Below, in pieces: positions 43,273 to 51,421 of a stretch of DNA of 64,000 bases (position 1 is its first letter; the number at the start of each line of letters is the position of its first letter). The stretch covers positions 16,958 to 80,957 of the forward strand of contig NZ_AEWG01000141.1 in NCBI RefSeq assembly GCF_000190375.1, given 5' to 3'. The DNA comes from Rubrivivax benzoatilyticus JA2 = ATCC BAA-35 (GTDB lineage Bacteria > Pseudomonadota > Gammaproteobacteria > Burkholderiales > Burkholderiaceae_C). Under the pieces are notes generated by a model that saw only the letters and a list, made by a program, of their open reading frames with translations, was not told where the DNA came from and did no database searches. A program made the translations under genes and the position numbers.

Positions 43273-45060
43273 ATGTCTTACACCCCGCCGCTTCGCGACC
43301 TGCAGTTCGTCATGCACGAGGTGCTCGACGTCGCCTCGACGCTCAAGCAGCTGCCGCGTCACGCCGAGATCGACGCCGACACGATCAACGCCGTCATCGA
43401 GGAGGCCGGCAAGTTCGCCGCCGGCGTGGCCGCGCCGATCAACGCCAGCGGCGACGCCGAAGGCTGCACGCTGGACCCCGCGACGCACGCGGTGCGCACG
43501 CCCAAGGGCTTCAAGCAGGCCTACGAGCAGTACGTCGAAGGCGGCTGGCCCGCGCTGAGCTGCGACCCGGCCTTCGGCGGCCAGGGCCTGCCGGTGCTGC
43601 TGAACCAGTGCCTGTACGAGATGCTGAACTCGGCCAACCAGGCCTGGACGATGTATCCCGGCCTGTCGCACGGCGCCTACGAGTGCCTCAGCGCGCACGG
43701 CACCGAGTGGCAGAAGAACACCTACCTGCCCAAGCTGACCAGCGGCGAGTGGACCGGCACGATGTGCCTGACCGAGCCGCACTGCGGCACCGACCTCGGC
43801 ATGCTGCGCACCAAGGCCGAGCCGCAGCCCGACGGCACGTACAGGATCACCGGCCAGAAGATCTTCATCTCCGCCGGCGAGCACGACATCACGCCGAACA
43901 TCGTGCACCTGGTGCTGGCGCGCCTGCCGGACGCGCCGGCCGGCAGCAAGGGCATCTCGCTGTTCGTCGTGCCCAAGTTCCAGGTCGCGGCCGACGGCTC
44001 GATCGGCGAGCGCAACGGCATCTACTGCACCGCCGTCGAGCACAAGATGGGCATCCACGGAAACGCGACCTGCCAGCTGTCGCTGGAAGGCGCCGTCGGC
44101 ACGCTGGTCGGCGAGCCCAATCGCGGCCTGCAGGCGATGTTCGTGATGATGAACGCCGCCCGCCTGGGCGTCGGCTGCCAGGCCCTGGGCCTGACCGAGA
44201 CGGCCTACCAGATGGCCGTGGCCTACGCCAAGGACCGCATCCAGATGCGCAGCCTCACCGGCCCGAAGGCGCCGGACAAGCCGGCCGACCCGATCATCGT
44301 GCACCCCGACGTGCGCAAGATGCTGCTGACCGCGCGCGCCTACGCCGAGGGCGGCCGTGCGCTGGCGCTGTACACCGCGCTGCTGCTGGACCGCGAGATC
44401 GCCTCGGACGACGAGGACGAACGCGCCGAGTGCGCCGACCTCGTCGCGCTGCTCACGCCGATCGTCAAGGCCTTCATGACCGACAACGCCTGGATCGCGA
44501 CCTCGCACTGCATGCAGGTCTTCGGCGGCAGCGGCTACATCCGCGGCACCGGCATCGAGCAGTTCGTGCGCGACGCGCGCATCAACATGATCTACGAAGG
44601 CACGAACACCGTGCAGTCGCTGGACCTGCTGGGCCGCAAGGTGCTGGGCGACAACGGCAAGAAGCTGAAGAAGTTCGGCAGGATCGTCGCCGAGTTCATC
44701 GAGGAAGAGGGCGTCAACGAATCGATGCAGGAGTTCGTCAACCCGCTGGCCGACCTGGGCGACAAGGTGACCAAGCTGACGACCGAGCTCGGCATGAAGG
44801 CGATGCGCAACACCGACGAGGTCGGTGCCGCCGCGGTCGACTACCTGCGTGTCTGCGGCCACCTCGTGTTCGCCTACTTCTGGGCGCGCATGGCCAAGGT
44901 GGCGCTGGAGAAGCAGGGCTCGGGCGACCCGTTCTACACCGCCAAGCTGCACACCGCGCGCTTCTACTTCGCCAAGCTGCTGCCCGAGACCGCCGGCCTG
45001 ATCCGCACGGCGCGTTCGGGTTCCGACGCGCTGATGGCGATGGACGAGTCGCTGTTCTGA
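43273..45060 (+). CDS. Acyl-CoA dehydrogenase (about 600-residue DmdC/FadE-like type)
   Basis: This 595-residue flavoenzyme catalyses the first oxidation of beta-oxidation. It has the ACAD motifs MCLTEPHCGTDLGMLRTKA, KIFISAGEHD, HKMGIHGNATCQL, and MQVFGGSGYIRGTGIEQFVRDARINMIYEGTNTVQSLDLLGRK, with Glu in the YEGT region as the catalytic base in this group. The extra C-terminal domain of about 120 residues is typical of the longer family. CAGGAGCG before ATG 43273 gives a good start. Confidence 0.95.
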   Translation: MSYTPPLRDLQFVMHEVLDVASTLKQLPRHAEIDADTINAVIEEAGKFAAGVAAPINASGDAEGCTLDPATHAVRTPKGFKQAYEQYVEGGWPALSCDPAFGGQGLPVLLNQCLYEMLNSANQAWTMYPGLSHGAYECLSAHGTEWQKNTYLPKLTSGEWTGTMCLTEPHCGTDLGMLRTKAEPQPDGTYRITGQKIFISAGEHDITPNIVHLVLARLPDAPAGSKGISLFVVPKFQVAADGSIGERNGIYCTAVEHKMGIHGNATCQLSLEGAVGTLVGEPNRGLQAMFVMMNAARLGVGCQALGLTETAYQMAVAYAKDRIQMRSLTGPKAPDKPADPIIVHPDVRKMLLTARAYAEGGRALALYTALLLDREIASDDEDERAECADLVALLTPIVKAFMTDNAWIATSHCMQVFGGSGYIRGTGIEQFVRDARINMIYEGTNTVQSLDLLGRKVLGDNGKKLKKFGRIVAEFIEEEGVNESMQEFVNPLADLGDKVTKLTTELGMKAMRNTDEVGAAAVDYLRVCGHLVFAYFWARMAKVALEKQGSGDPFYTAKLHTARFYFAKLLPETAGLIRTARSGSDALMAMDESLF

Positions 45061-45107
45061 CCCCCGACGGGCCCGCCCGAGTCCCGCGACAACGAAGGAG
45101 ACAAAGC

Positions 45108-45542
45108 ATGCACACGCGCAACTGGATCGCTCTCGCACTCGCCGCCGCGTCGTCGGTGGCGATGGCCCAGGCCACGCCGCAAGGCCTGTGGCGCACGATC
45201 GACGACGAGACCGGCAAGGAGAAGTCGCTGGTGCGCATCGTCGACAACGGCGGCGTGCTCGGCGGGCGCATCGAGAAGCTGCTCGACCCCGCCAAGCAGG
45301 ACAGCAAGTGCGACAAGTGCAGCGACGCCCGCAAGGGCCAGCCGGTGCTGGGCATGACCATCCTCGAGAACGTGCGCAAGAACGCCGACGAGTCCTACTG
45401 GGACGGCGGCACGATCCTCGACCCGAACAACGGCAAGAGCTACCGCGTGCGCCTGACGCCCAAGGACGGCGGCAAGACGCTCGAGGTGCGCGGCTTCATC
45501 GGGCCCTTCTATCGCAACCAGACCTGGCAGCGGGTCGAATGA
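45108..45542 (+). CDS. DUF2147 periplasmic protein
   Basis: This 144-residue protein has a signal peptide (MHTRNWIALALAAASSVAMA) and a compact beta domain with GLWRTIDDETGKEKSLVRIVD, CDKCSDARKGQPVLGMTIL and YWDGGTILDPNNGKSYR, characteristic of DUF2147. GAAGGAGA upstream of ATG 45108 is a strong ribosome site. The family has no established role; its place inside a beta-oxidation operon is conserved in several Burkholderiales as far as I recall. The stop overlaps an ATG of the next gene. Confidence 0.88.
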   Translation: MHTRNWIALALAAASSVAMAQATPQGLWRTIDDETGKEKSLVRIVDNGGVLGGRIEKLLDPAKQDSKCDKCSDARKGQPVLGMTILENVRKNADESYWDGGTILDPNNGKSYRVRLTPKDGGKTLEVRGFIGPFYRNQTWQRVE

Positions 45543-45562
45543 ACACCAACCAGGAGCAATCC

Positions 45563-47959
45563 GTGAATCGATTCCACGTCCGCAAGGTCGCCGTGCTCGG
45601 CGCCGGCGTGATGGGCGCGCAGATCGCCGCCCATCTGGTCAACGTCAACGTGCCGGTCGTGCTGTTCGACCTGCCGGCGAAAGATGGCCCGAAGAACGGC
45701 GTCGTCACCAAGGCCGTCGACGGCCTGAAGAAGCTCAAGCCCGCGCCGCTGGGCGTGCCCGAGGACGCCGCGCGCATCGTCCAGGCCAACTACGAGGAAC
45801 ACCTGCACCTGCTCGCCGAGTGCGACCTCGTCATCGAGGCCATCGCCGAGCGCATGGACTGGAAGCTGGCGCTGTACGAGCGAATCGCCGGCTCGCTGGC
45901 GCCGCACGCCATCGTCGCCAGCAACACCTCGGGCCTGTCGATCACCAAGCTCGCCGAGGCGTTGCCGGAAGCGATCCGCCCGCGCTTCTGCGGCATCCAC
46001 TTCTTCAACCCGCCGCGCTACATGTACCTCGTCGAGCTGATCGCCACCCCGGCGACGCAGCCCGAGGTGCTGGACCAGCTCGAGGCCTTCGTCACCACCG
46101 CGGTCGGCAAGGGCGTCGTGCGCGCCAAGGACACGCCGAACTTCATCGCCAACCGCGTCGGCATCGCCGGCATGCTGGCGACGATCCACGAGGCGCAGCA
46201 GTTCGGCCTGACGGTCGAGGTCGTCGACGACCTGACCGGCAAGAAGCTCGGCCGCGCCAGCTCGGGCACCTTCCGCACCGCGGACGTGGTCGGCCTGGAC
46301 ACGATGGCGCACGTCATCAAGACGCTGCAGGACAACCTCGCCGACGACCCTTTCTACCCCAGCTACGCCACGCCGCCGGTCCTGAAGGCGCTGATCGACA
46401 AGGGCGCGCTGGGGCAGAAGTCGGGCGCCGGCTTCTACCGCAAGGACGGCAAGACCATCCTGCGGCTGGACTTCGCCAGCGGCGAGTACGTGCCCTCGAC
46501 CGGCAAGGCCGACGAGATCGTCGCGCGCATGCTGAAGAAGGCGCCGGCCGACCGCCTGAAGCTGCTGCGCGAGAGCAGCAACGCGCAGGCGCAGTTCCTG
46601 TGGGCCATCCTGCGCGACGCCTTCCACTACGCCGCGGTGCACCTGGAGGCGATCGCCGACAACGCGCGCGACGTCGACTTCGCGATGCGCTGGGGCTTCG
46701 GCATGCAGCAGGGCCCGTTCGAGCTCTGGCAGGCCGCCGGCTGGAAGCAGGTCGCGGAATGGGTCAAGGCCGACATCGACGCCGGCAAGGCGCTGTCGTC
46801 GGCGCCGCTGCCGGCCTGGGTCTTCGAGGGCCCGGTCGCCGAGGCCGGCGGCGTGCACACCGCCGCCGGGTCGTGGAGCCCGTCGCGCCAGGCCTTCGTG
46901 CCGCGCAGCGCGCTGGCGGTCTACGGCCGTCAGCACTTCCCGGAGAACGTGCTCGGCTCGGGCGCCAAGGGCGCGCTCGAATCCGGCACCGAGGTCTTCC
47001 GCAATGAAGACGTGCGCGTCTGGACGCTCGACGGCGAGGTGCTGATCCTCAGCATCACCTGCAAGCTGCACCTGATCAGCCAGGCGGTGACCGAAGGCCT
47101 GGTGAAGGCCATCGAACTCGCCGAAGCCGGCTACAAGGCGCTGGTGATCTGGTCGCCGGACGACGTGTTCTCGGCCGGCGCCAACCTCGAGTCGATGCTG
47201 CCGGTGTTCATGAAGTCCGGCTCCAAGGGCATCGCGCCCGAGGTCAAGAAGCTGCAGGACGCGGTGTTGAAGATGCGCTACGCGCAGGTGCCGGTGGTCG
47301 CGGCGATGCGCGGCCTGGCGCTGGGCGGCGGCTGCGAGCTGTCGGTCTACGCCTCGCGCCGTGTCGCGGCGATGGAAACCTACGTCGGCCTCGTCGAGGT
47401 CGGCGTCGGCCTGCTGCCGGCGGGCGGCGGCCTGACCTACATCGCGCGCCGCGCCGCGCAGATGGCGGCGGCCGGCAACGCCAACGCCGACATCCTGAAG
47501 TTCCTGACCGACGGCTTCACCAACGCCGCGATGGCCAAGGTGGGCACCAGCGCCATCGAGTCGCGCAAGCTCGGCTACCTGATCGACGGTGACGTCATCG
47601 TGCCGAACAAGGACGAGCTGCTGTTCGTCGCCACGGCCCAGGCCAAGGCGATGGCCGACAGCGGCTGGCGCCCGCCGGCGAAGGTGGCCTTCCCGGCGGC
47701 CGGCCGCAACGCGCTGGCGACGATCAAGGGCCAGCTCGCCAACATGCGCGACGGCGGCTTCATCAGCGCGCACGACTTCCACATCGCGACGCTGATCGCC
47801 GAGGTCTGCTGCGGCGGCGACGTCGACGCCGGCTCGCTGGTGACCGAGGAGTACCTGATGACGATGGAGCGCGAGCGCTTCTGCTCGCTGCTGGACAACC
47901 CCAAGACCCAGGAACGCATCATGGGCATGCTGCAAACCGGCAAGCCGGTCAGGAACTGA
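45563..47959 (+). CDS. fadB: 3-hydroxyacyl-CoA dehydrogenase/enoyl-CoA hydratase bifunctional enzyme
   Basis: About 798 residues. The N-terminal half is a 3-hydroxyacyl-CoA dehydrogenase: NAD fold KVAVLGAGVMGAQIAAHLVN, catalytic region GIHFFNPPRYMYLVE and NRVGIAG. The C-terminal part (from about residue 480) is a crotonase domain with FSAGANLESMLP and RGLALGGGCELSVYASR. The order is reversed relative to E. coli FadB, as in many Burkholderiales enzymes. I choose GTG 45563 because GGAG lies 6 bases upstream; ATG 45539, overlapping the DUF2147 stop, would add eight residues. Confidence 0.93.
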   Translation: MNRFHVRKVAVLGAGVMGAQIAAHLVNVNVPVVLFDLPAKDGPKNGVVTKAVDGLKKLKPAPLGVPEDAARIVQANYEEHLHLLAECDLVIEAIAERMDWKLALYERIAGSLAPHAIVASNTSGLSITKLAEALPEAIRPRFCGIHFFNPPRYMYLVELIATPATQPEVLDQLEAFVTTAVGKGVVRAKDTPNFIANRVGIAGMLATIHEAQQFGLTVEVVDDLTGKKLGRASSGTFRTADVVGLDTMAHVIKTLQDNLADDPFYPSYATPPVLKALIDKGALGQKSGAGFYRKDGKTILRLDFASGEYVPSTGKADEIVARMLKKAPADRLKLLRESSNAQAQFLWAILRDAFHYAAVHLEAIADNARDVDFAMRWGFGMQQGPFELWQAAGWKQVAEWVKADIDAGKALSSAPLPAWVFEGPVAEAGGVHTAAGSWSPSRQAFVPRSALAVYGRQHFPENVLGSGAKGALESGTEVFRNEDVRVWTLDGEVLILSITCKLHLISQAVTEGLVKAIELAEAGYKALVIWSPDDVFSAGANLESMLPVFMKSGSKGIAPEVKKLQDAVLKMRYAQVPVVAAMRGLALGGGCELSVYASRRVAAMETYVGLVEVGVGLLPAGGGLTYIARRAAQMAAAGNANADILKFLTDGFTNAAMAKVGTSAIESRKLGYLIDGDVIVPNKDELLFVATAQAKAMADSGWRPPAKVAFPAAGRNALATIKGQLANMRDGGFISAHDFHIATLIAEVCCGGDVDAGSLVTEEYLMTMERERFCSLLDNPKTQERIMGMLQTGKPVRN

Positions 47960-47972
47960 AGGGGCCGCGGTG

Positions 47973-48485
47973 ATGCCTGTGCGCGCCTCCTCTTCCTCCC
48001 TCTCCCGCTCGCGGGAGAGGGCCGGGGTGAGGGCGCGCGCGCTGCGGCAGAACTCGACCGAAGCAGAGCGCCTGATGTGGTCGCGCCTGCGCGACCGCCG
48101 CCTCGCAGGCCACAAGTTTCGTCGCCAGCATCCGCAAGGCCCTTTCTTCGCCGACTTCGCCTGCCTGGATGCCATGCTCGTCGTCGAAGTCGATGGTGGC
48201 CAGCATTACGAGCCGGACGCCGTGGCGGCTGACGCACGACGAACCGCAGCGCTGCAGCGGGCCGGTTTCGAGGTGCTGCGTTTCGATAACCGCCAGGTTC
48301 TGGCGGAGACGGACGCGGTACTGGCCGTGATCCTGGAGCGGCTGCAGGCGCGCAGCCCTCACCCCAACCCTCTCCCGCAAGCGGGAGAGGGAGCAAATCA
48401 AGGCCCTCTGCCGCAAGCGGGAGAGGGGGTCGAACGAGATACGCCCGCGTCGGCGGGACAACGCAACCCAAGGAGCTCGCCATGA
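47973..48485 (+). CDS. DUF559 (Vsr-like) endonuclease-domain protein within an inverted-repeat unit
   Basis: This 170-residue protein has the DUF559 core ALRQNSTEAERLMWSRLRDRRLAGHKFRRQ, GPFFADFACLDAMLVVEVDGGQHYEPDAVAADARR and GFEVLRFDNRQVL, a PD-(D/E)xK-like nuclease fold related to Vsr. Its first 25 and last 50 residues are encoded by palindromic repeats (SLSRSRERAGVRA; PHPNPLPQAGEG). It sits between fadB and fadA and its TGA overlaps the fadA ATG. The start could also be GTG 47970. Biological role unknown; it looks like an insertion into the operon. Confidence 0.8.
   Translation: MPVRASSSSLSRSRERAGVRARALRQNSTEAERLMWSRLRDRRLAGHKFRRQHPQGPFFADFACLDAMLVVEVDGGQHYEPDAVAADARRTAALQRAGFEVLRFDNRQVLAETDAVLAVILERLQARSPHPNPLPQAGEGANQGPLPQAGEGVERDTPASAGQRNPRSSP
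47998..48033. repeat. Left inverted repeat of the DUF559 unit
   Basis: CCCTCTCCCGC and GCGGGAGAGGG form an 11-bp palindrome (47998-48021, loop TC), followed by CCGGGGTGAGGG (48022-48033). The right-hand copy at 48356-48391 is the same structure in opposite orientation. Confidence 0.85.
48356..48391. repeat. Right inverted repeat of the DUF559 unit
   Basis: CCCTCACCCCAA (48356-48367) leads into the palindrome CCCTCTCCCGC-AA-GCGGGAGAGGG (48368-48391). This is the reverse complement of the left repeat with few differences, so the nuclease gene is bounded by inverted terminal copies about 400 bases apart. Confidence 0.85.
48404..48427. repeat. Third palindrome copy after the DUF559 unit
   Basis: CCCTCTGCCGC-AA-GCGGGAGAGGG is a directly repeated copy of the right palindrome with one mismatch, 12 bases further on. 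It suggests tandem growth of the repeat at the right end. Confidence 0.8.
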
Positions 48486-49744
48486 GCAAGCAAGTGCAAG
48501 ACGCCTACATCGTCGCCGCCACGCGCACCCCGATCGGCAAGTCCGGCCGCGGCTATTTCAAGAACACGCGGCCCGACGACCTGCTCGTCGCCGCGGTGCG
48601 CCACGCGCTGTCGCAGGTGCCATCGCTGGACCCGAAGGCCATCGAGGACGCGGTCATCGGCTGCAGCTTCCCCGAAGGCGAGCAGGGCATGAACATGGCG
48701 CGTGCCGCGATGGTGCTCGCCGGCCTGCCGCACTCGGTGGGCGGCGTCACCGTCAACCGCTTCTGCGCCAGCGGCATCACCGCGCTGCAGATGGCCGCCG
48801 ACCGCATCCGCGTCGGTGAGGCCGACGTGATGATCGCCGGCGGCGCCGAGAGCATGAGCCTGGTGCCGATGGGCGGCAACAAGCCGAGTTTCAACCCCGA
48901 GGTCTTCGCCCGCGACGAGAACATCGGCATCGCCTACGGCATGGGCCTGACGGCGGAGAAGGTCGCCCAGCAGTGGAAGGTCGGCCGCGAGGCCCAGGAC
49001 GCGTTCGCGCTCGAGTCGCACCAGCGTGCGATCCGCGCGATGGACGCCGGCGAGTTCGCCGACGAGATGACCCCGTTCACCGTCGTCGACCGCCAGCCCG
49101 ATCTCGCCACCGGCCAGGTGATCACGAAGACGCGCACCGTCACCCTCGACGAGGGCGCGCGCCGCGACACCTCGCTCGAAGGCCTGGCCAAGCTGAAGCC
49201 GGTGTTCGCCGCCAAGGGCAGCGTCACCGCCGGCAACAGCTCGCAGACCAGCGACGGCGCCGGCGCGCTGATCGTCTGCAGCGAGAAGGCGCTGAAGACC
49301 TTCGACCTGAAGCCGCTGGCGCGTTTCGTCAGCTTCGCGGTGCGCGGCGTGCCGCCGGAGATCATGGGCATCGGCCCGATCGAGGCCATCCCGGCGGCGC
49401 TGCGTGCAGCCGGCATCAGCCAGGACGACCTCGACTGGATCGAGCTGAACGAAGCCTTCGCCGCGCAGTCGCTGGCGGTGATCGATTCGCTCAAGCTCGA
49501 CCGCGCCAAGGTCAACCCGATGGGCGGCGCGATCGCGCTGGGCCACCCGCTGGGCGCCACCGGCGCGATCCGCGCCGCCACCGTCGTGCACGCGCTGCGC
49601 CGCAAGCAGCTCAAGTACGGCATGGTGACGATGTGCATCGGCATGGGGGCAGGGCGCCGCCGGTATCCTGGAGCGCTGCTGAAGCCCACGCCCGCGCCGC
49701 GGCGGCCCGGCGCGGGCCCCCAACCCCGGAGGAGACACGCATGA
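48482..49744 (+). CDS. fadA: Acetyl-CoA acyltransferase (thiolase), 3' end frameshifted
   Basis: As read, 420 residues. It is a thiolase closing beta-oxidation: catalytic Cys95 in VNRFCASGIT, MIAGGAESMSLVPMG, WIELNEAFAAQS, GGAIALGHPLGATGA and the second Cys in VTMCIGMG. After that point the protein becomes an unrelated Arg/Pro-rich tail. Reading with one G fewer in the run 49645-49649 gives GQGAAGILERC and a stop at 49680-49682, the standard thiolase end. So either the sequence has an extra G or the gene is frameshifted. Start ATG 48482 has AAGGAG upstream. Confidence 0.92.
   Translation: MSKQVQDAYIVAATRTPIGKSGRGYFKNTRPDDLLVAAVRHALSQVPSLDPKAIEDAVIGCSFPEGEQGMNMARAAMVLAGLPHSVGGVTVNRFCASGITALQMAADRIRVGEADVMIAGGAESMSLVPMGGNKPSFNPEVFARDENIGIAYGMGLTAEKVAQQWKVGREAQDAFALESHQRAIRAMDAGEFADEMTPFTVVDRQPDLATGQVITKTRTVTLDEGARRDTSLEGLAKLKPVFAAKGSVTAGNSSQTSDGAGALIVCSEKALKTFDLKPLARFVSFAVRGVPPEIMGIGPIEAIPAALRAAGISQDDLDWIELNEAFAAQSLAVIDSLKLDRAKVNPMGGAIALGHPLGATGAIRAATVVHALRRKQLKYGMVTMCIGMGAGRRRYPGALLKPTPAPRRPGAGPQPRRRHA
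49691..49716. repeat. Hairpin between fadA and the enoyl-CoA hydratase gene
   Basis: CCCGCGCCG and CGGCGCGGG pair over 9 bases with an 8-base loop. It falls in non-coding DNA if fadA ends at 49682, and inside fadA if the frame is read as given, which favours the earlier stop. Confidence 0.55.
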
Positions 49745-50514
49745 GCATCAAGACCGCCACGCTCGCGGGCGTCGCGACGATCGAGATCGCGCGCCCCGAG
49801 AAGAAGAACGCGCTGACGATCGCGATGTACGAGACGATGGCCGCGGCGCTGGAAGCCGCGGTCGCCGACCCGGCCGTGCGCGCAGTGCTGATCACCGGCC
49901 AGCCCGGGATCTTCACCTCGGGCAACGACATCGAGGACTTCATGGCGCGGCCGCCGGCCGAGGGCCCCGAGGCGATGGACTCGCCGGTCTTCCGCTTCAT
50001 GCGCGCGCTGCTGAACTGCGACAAGCCGGTCGTCGCCGCCGTCACCGGCGCGGCCATCGGCATCGGCACGACGATGCTGCTGCACTGCGACTTCGTCTAC
50101 GTCAGCGACGAGGCGCGGCTGGCGATGCCGTTCACCAGCCTGGGGCTGGTGCCGGAGTTCGCGTCCAGCCTGATGGTGCCGCAGCTGATGGGCCACGCCC
50201 GTGCCGCCGAGAAGCTGCTGCTCGGTGACGCCTTCACGCCCGAGCAGGCGGTGGACTGCGGCATCGCCAACGCCGTGCTGCCGGCCGGCGAAGTGGTCGC
50301 TCACGCGCGCCGCGTCGCGGAGCGTTTCAACGCGCTGCCGCCGGGTGCCGTGCGCGAGAGCAAGCAGCTGCTGCGTGGCCCGACGCGCGCCGCGGTGCTG
50401 GAGGCGATGCGCACCGAAGGCGAACGTTTCACGCGACGTTTGCGCAGCCCCGAAGCGATGGAGGCCTTCCAGGCCTTCTTCCAGAAGCGCAAGCCCGACT
50501 TCAGCAAGTTCTGA
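49741..50514 (+). CDS. Enoyl-CoA hydratase/isomerase family protein
   Basis: This 257-residue crotonase-fold protein has RPEKKNALTIAMYETMAAAL, the oxyanion segment GIFTSGNDIEDF, and TGAAIGIGTTMLLHCDFVYVSDEARLAMPFTSLGLVPE. The second catalytic Glu region (LGLVPEFASS) has one acidic residue where hydratases often have two, so isomerase or hydratase activity cannot be decided. GGAGGAG lies 7 bases upstream of the ATG. It is the last gene of the beta-oxidation operon. Confidence 0.92.
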   Translation: MSIKTATLAGVATIEIARPEKKNALTIAMYETMAAALEAAVADPAVRAVLITGQPGIFTSGNDIEDFMARPPAEGPEAMDSPVFRFMRALLNCDKPVVAAVTGAAIGIGTTMLLHCDFVYVSDEARLAMPFTSLGLVPEFASSLMVPQLMGHARAAEKLLLGDAFTPEQAVDCGIANAVLPAGEVVAHARRVAERFNALPPGAVRESKQLLRGPTRAAVLEAMRTEGERFTRRLRSPEAMEAFQAFFQKRKPDFSKF

Positions 50515-50560
50515 CCCACGGGGCGGCGCCGCGGCGCCCCCCTCGAACCGATTCCCGGTC

Positions 50561-50576
50561 TGGCACGCGCTTCGCA
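50561..50576 (+). promoter_or_regulatory. Sigma-54-like promoter before the SGNH/SDR operon
   Basis: TGGCACGCGCTTCGCA matches the sigma-54 consensus TGGCACG-N4-TTGCA with one mismatch and has the required GG-N10-GC spacing. It lies 105 bases before the next start, in the gap after the hydratase gene. No enhancer-binding protein is encoded nearby. Confidence 0.5.
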
Positions 50577-50680
50577 TCGTGTGACCCGACCGAACCGGCG
50601 CCCGCGTGGCGCCCTGCCAGGAGTGTTTGCCCGCCGCGAATCCCCGCGTTGACCCCACCGTCCTTCGGAAGGAGCCGACC

Positions 50681-51421
50681 ATGTCCCGTGCCGTGATGCT
50701 GATGCTGACCCCGCTGCTGCTGGCCCAGGCCGTGCACACCCGCCAGCGAATGCCCAAGCTGCCCGAGGCCGACGGGGAACGACACGGAAGCTGCGGCGAA
50801 GGCCCGCGGCTGCGGCTGCTGATCGCCGGCGACTCGTCGGCGGCCGGCGTCGGCGTGCTGCACCAGCGTGCGGCGCTGGCGCACCCGATGGCCGAGCTGA
50901 TCGCCGAACGTGCCCAGGCGCGGGTCGACTGGCGCCTCGTCGCGCGCTCCGGCATGACGACGGCGCAGACGCTGCACCTGCTGCAGCGCGAGGACCTGCC
51001 GAGCTTCGACGTTGCCGTCATCGTCACCGGCGTCAACGACATCGTCGACCGCGTGCCGCTGCACCACGCGATCGCCGCGCGCGAGCGCCTGGCGGACTGG
51101 CTGCGCGGTGCGCTGCACGTGCGCCACGTTGCCTTCGCCGCGCTGCCGCCGGTGCACCAGTTTCCCGGCCTGCCGCAACCGCTGCGCTGGTGCGCCGGCA
51201 GCGAGGCGGTGCGCCACGACCGGGCGCTGGACCGCTGGGCTGCGGCCTACCCGGGTGTGTCGCGTGTCGACATGGGGCTGCAGCTCGAGCCCCAGGTCAT
51301 GGCCGTCGACGGTTTCCATCCCGGCGAACCGGCGTACCGCTATTGCGCGGCCGTCATCGCCGAACACGTCGCCGGCCGTGTCTGGCCGGCCATCAGAAAG
51401 AAAGAGGAGACGACCGCATGA
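50681..51421 (+). CDS. SGNH/GDSL-family hydrolase
   Basis: This 246-residue protein has a hydrophobic N-terminus (MSRAVMLMLTPLLLAQAVHT) that may be a signal or anchor. The SGNH blocks are visible: LIAGDSSAAGVGV with the catalytic Ser, the Gly in ARSGMTTAQ, VTGVNDIVD with Asn, and the Asp/His pair in VDGFHPGEPAY. Such enzymes are esterases or lipases; substrate unknown. GGAAGGAG precedes ATG 50681. Its stop overlaps the SDR start (ATGA), so they act in one operon. Confidence 0.9.
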   Translation: MSRAVMLMLTPLLLAQAVHTRQRMPKLPEADGERHGSCGEGPRLRLLIAGDSSAAGVGVLHQRAALAHPMAELIAERAQARVDWRLVARSGMTTAQTLHLLQREDLPSFDVAVIVTGVNDIVDRVPLHHAIAARERLADWLRGALHVRHVAFAALPPVHQFPGLPQPLRWCAGSEAVRHDRALDRWAAAYPGVSRVDMGLQLEPQVMAVDGFHPGEPAYRYCAAVIAEHVAGRVWPAIRKKEETTA

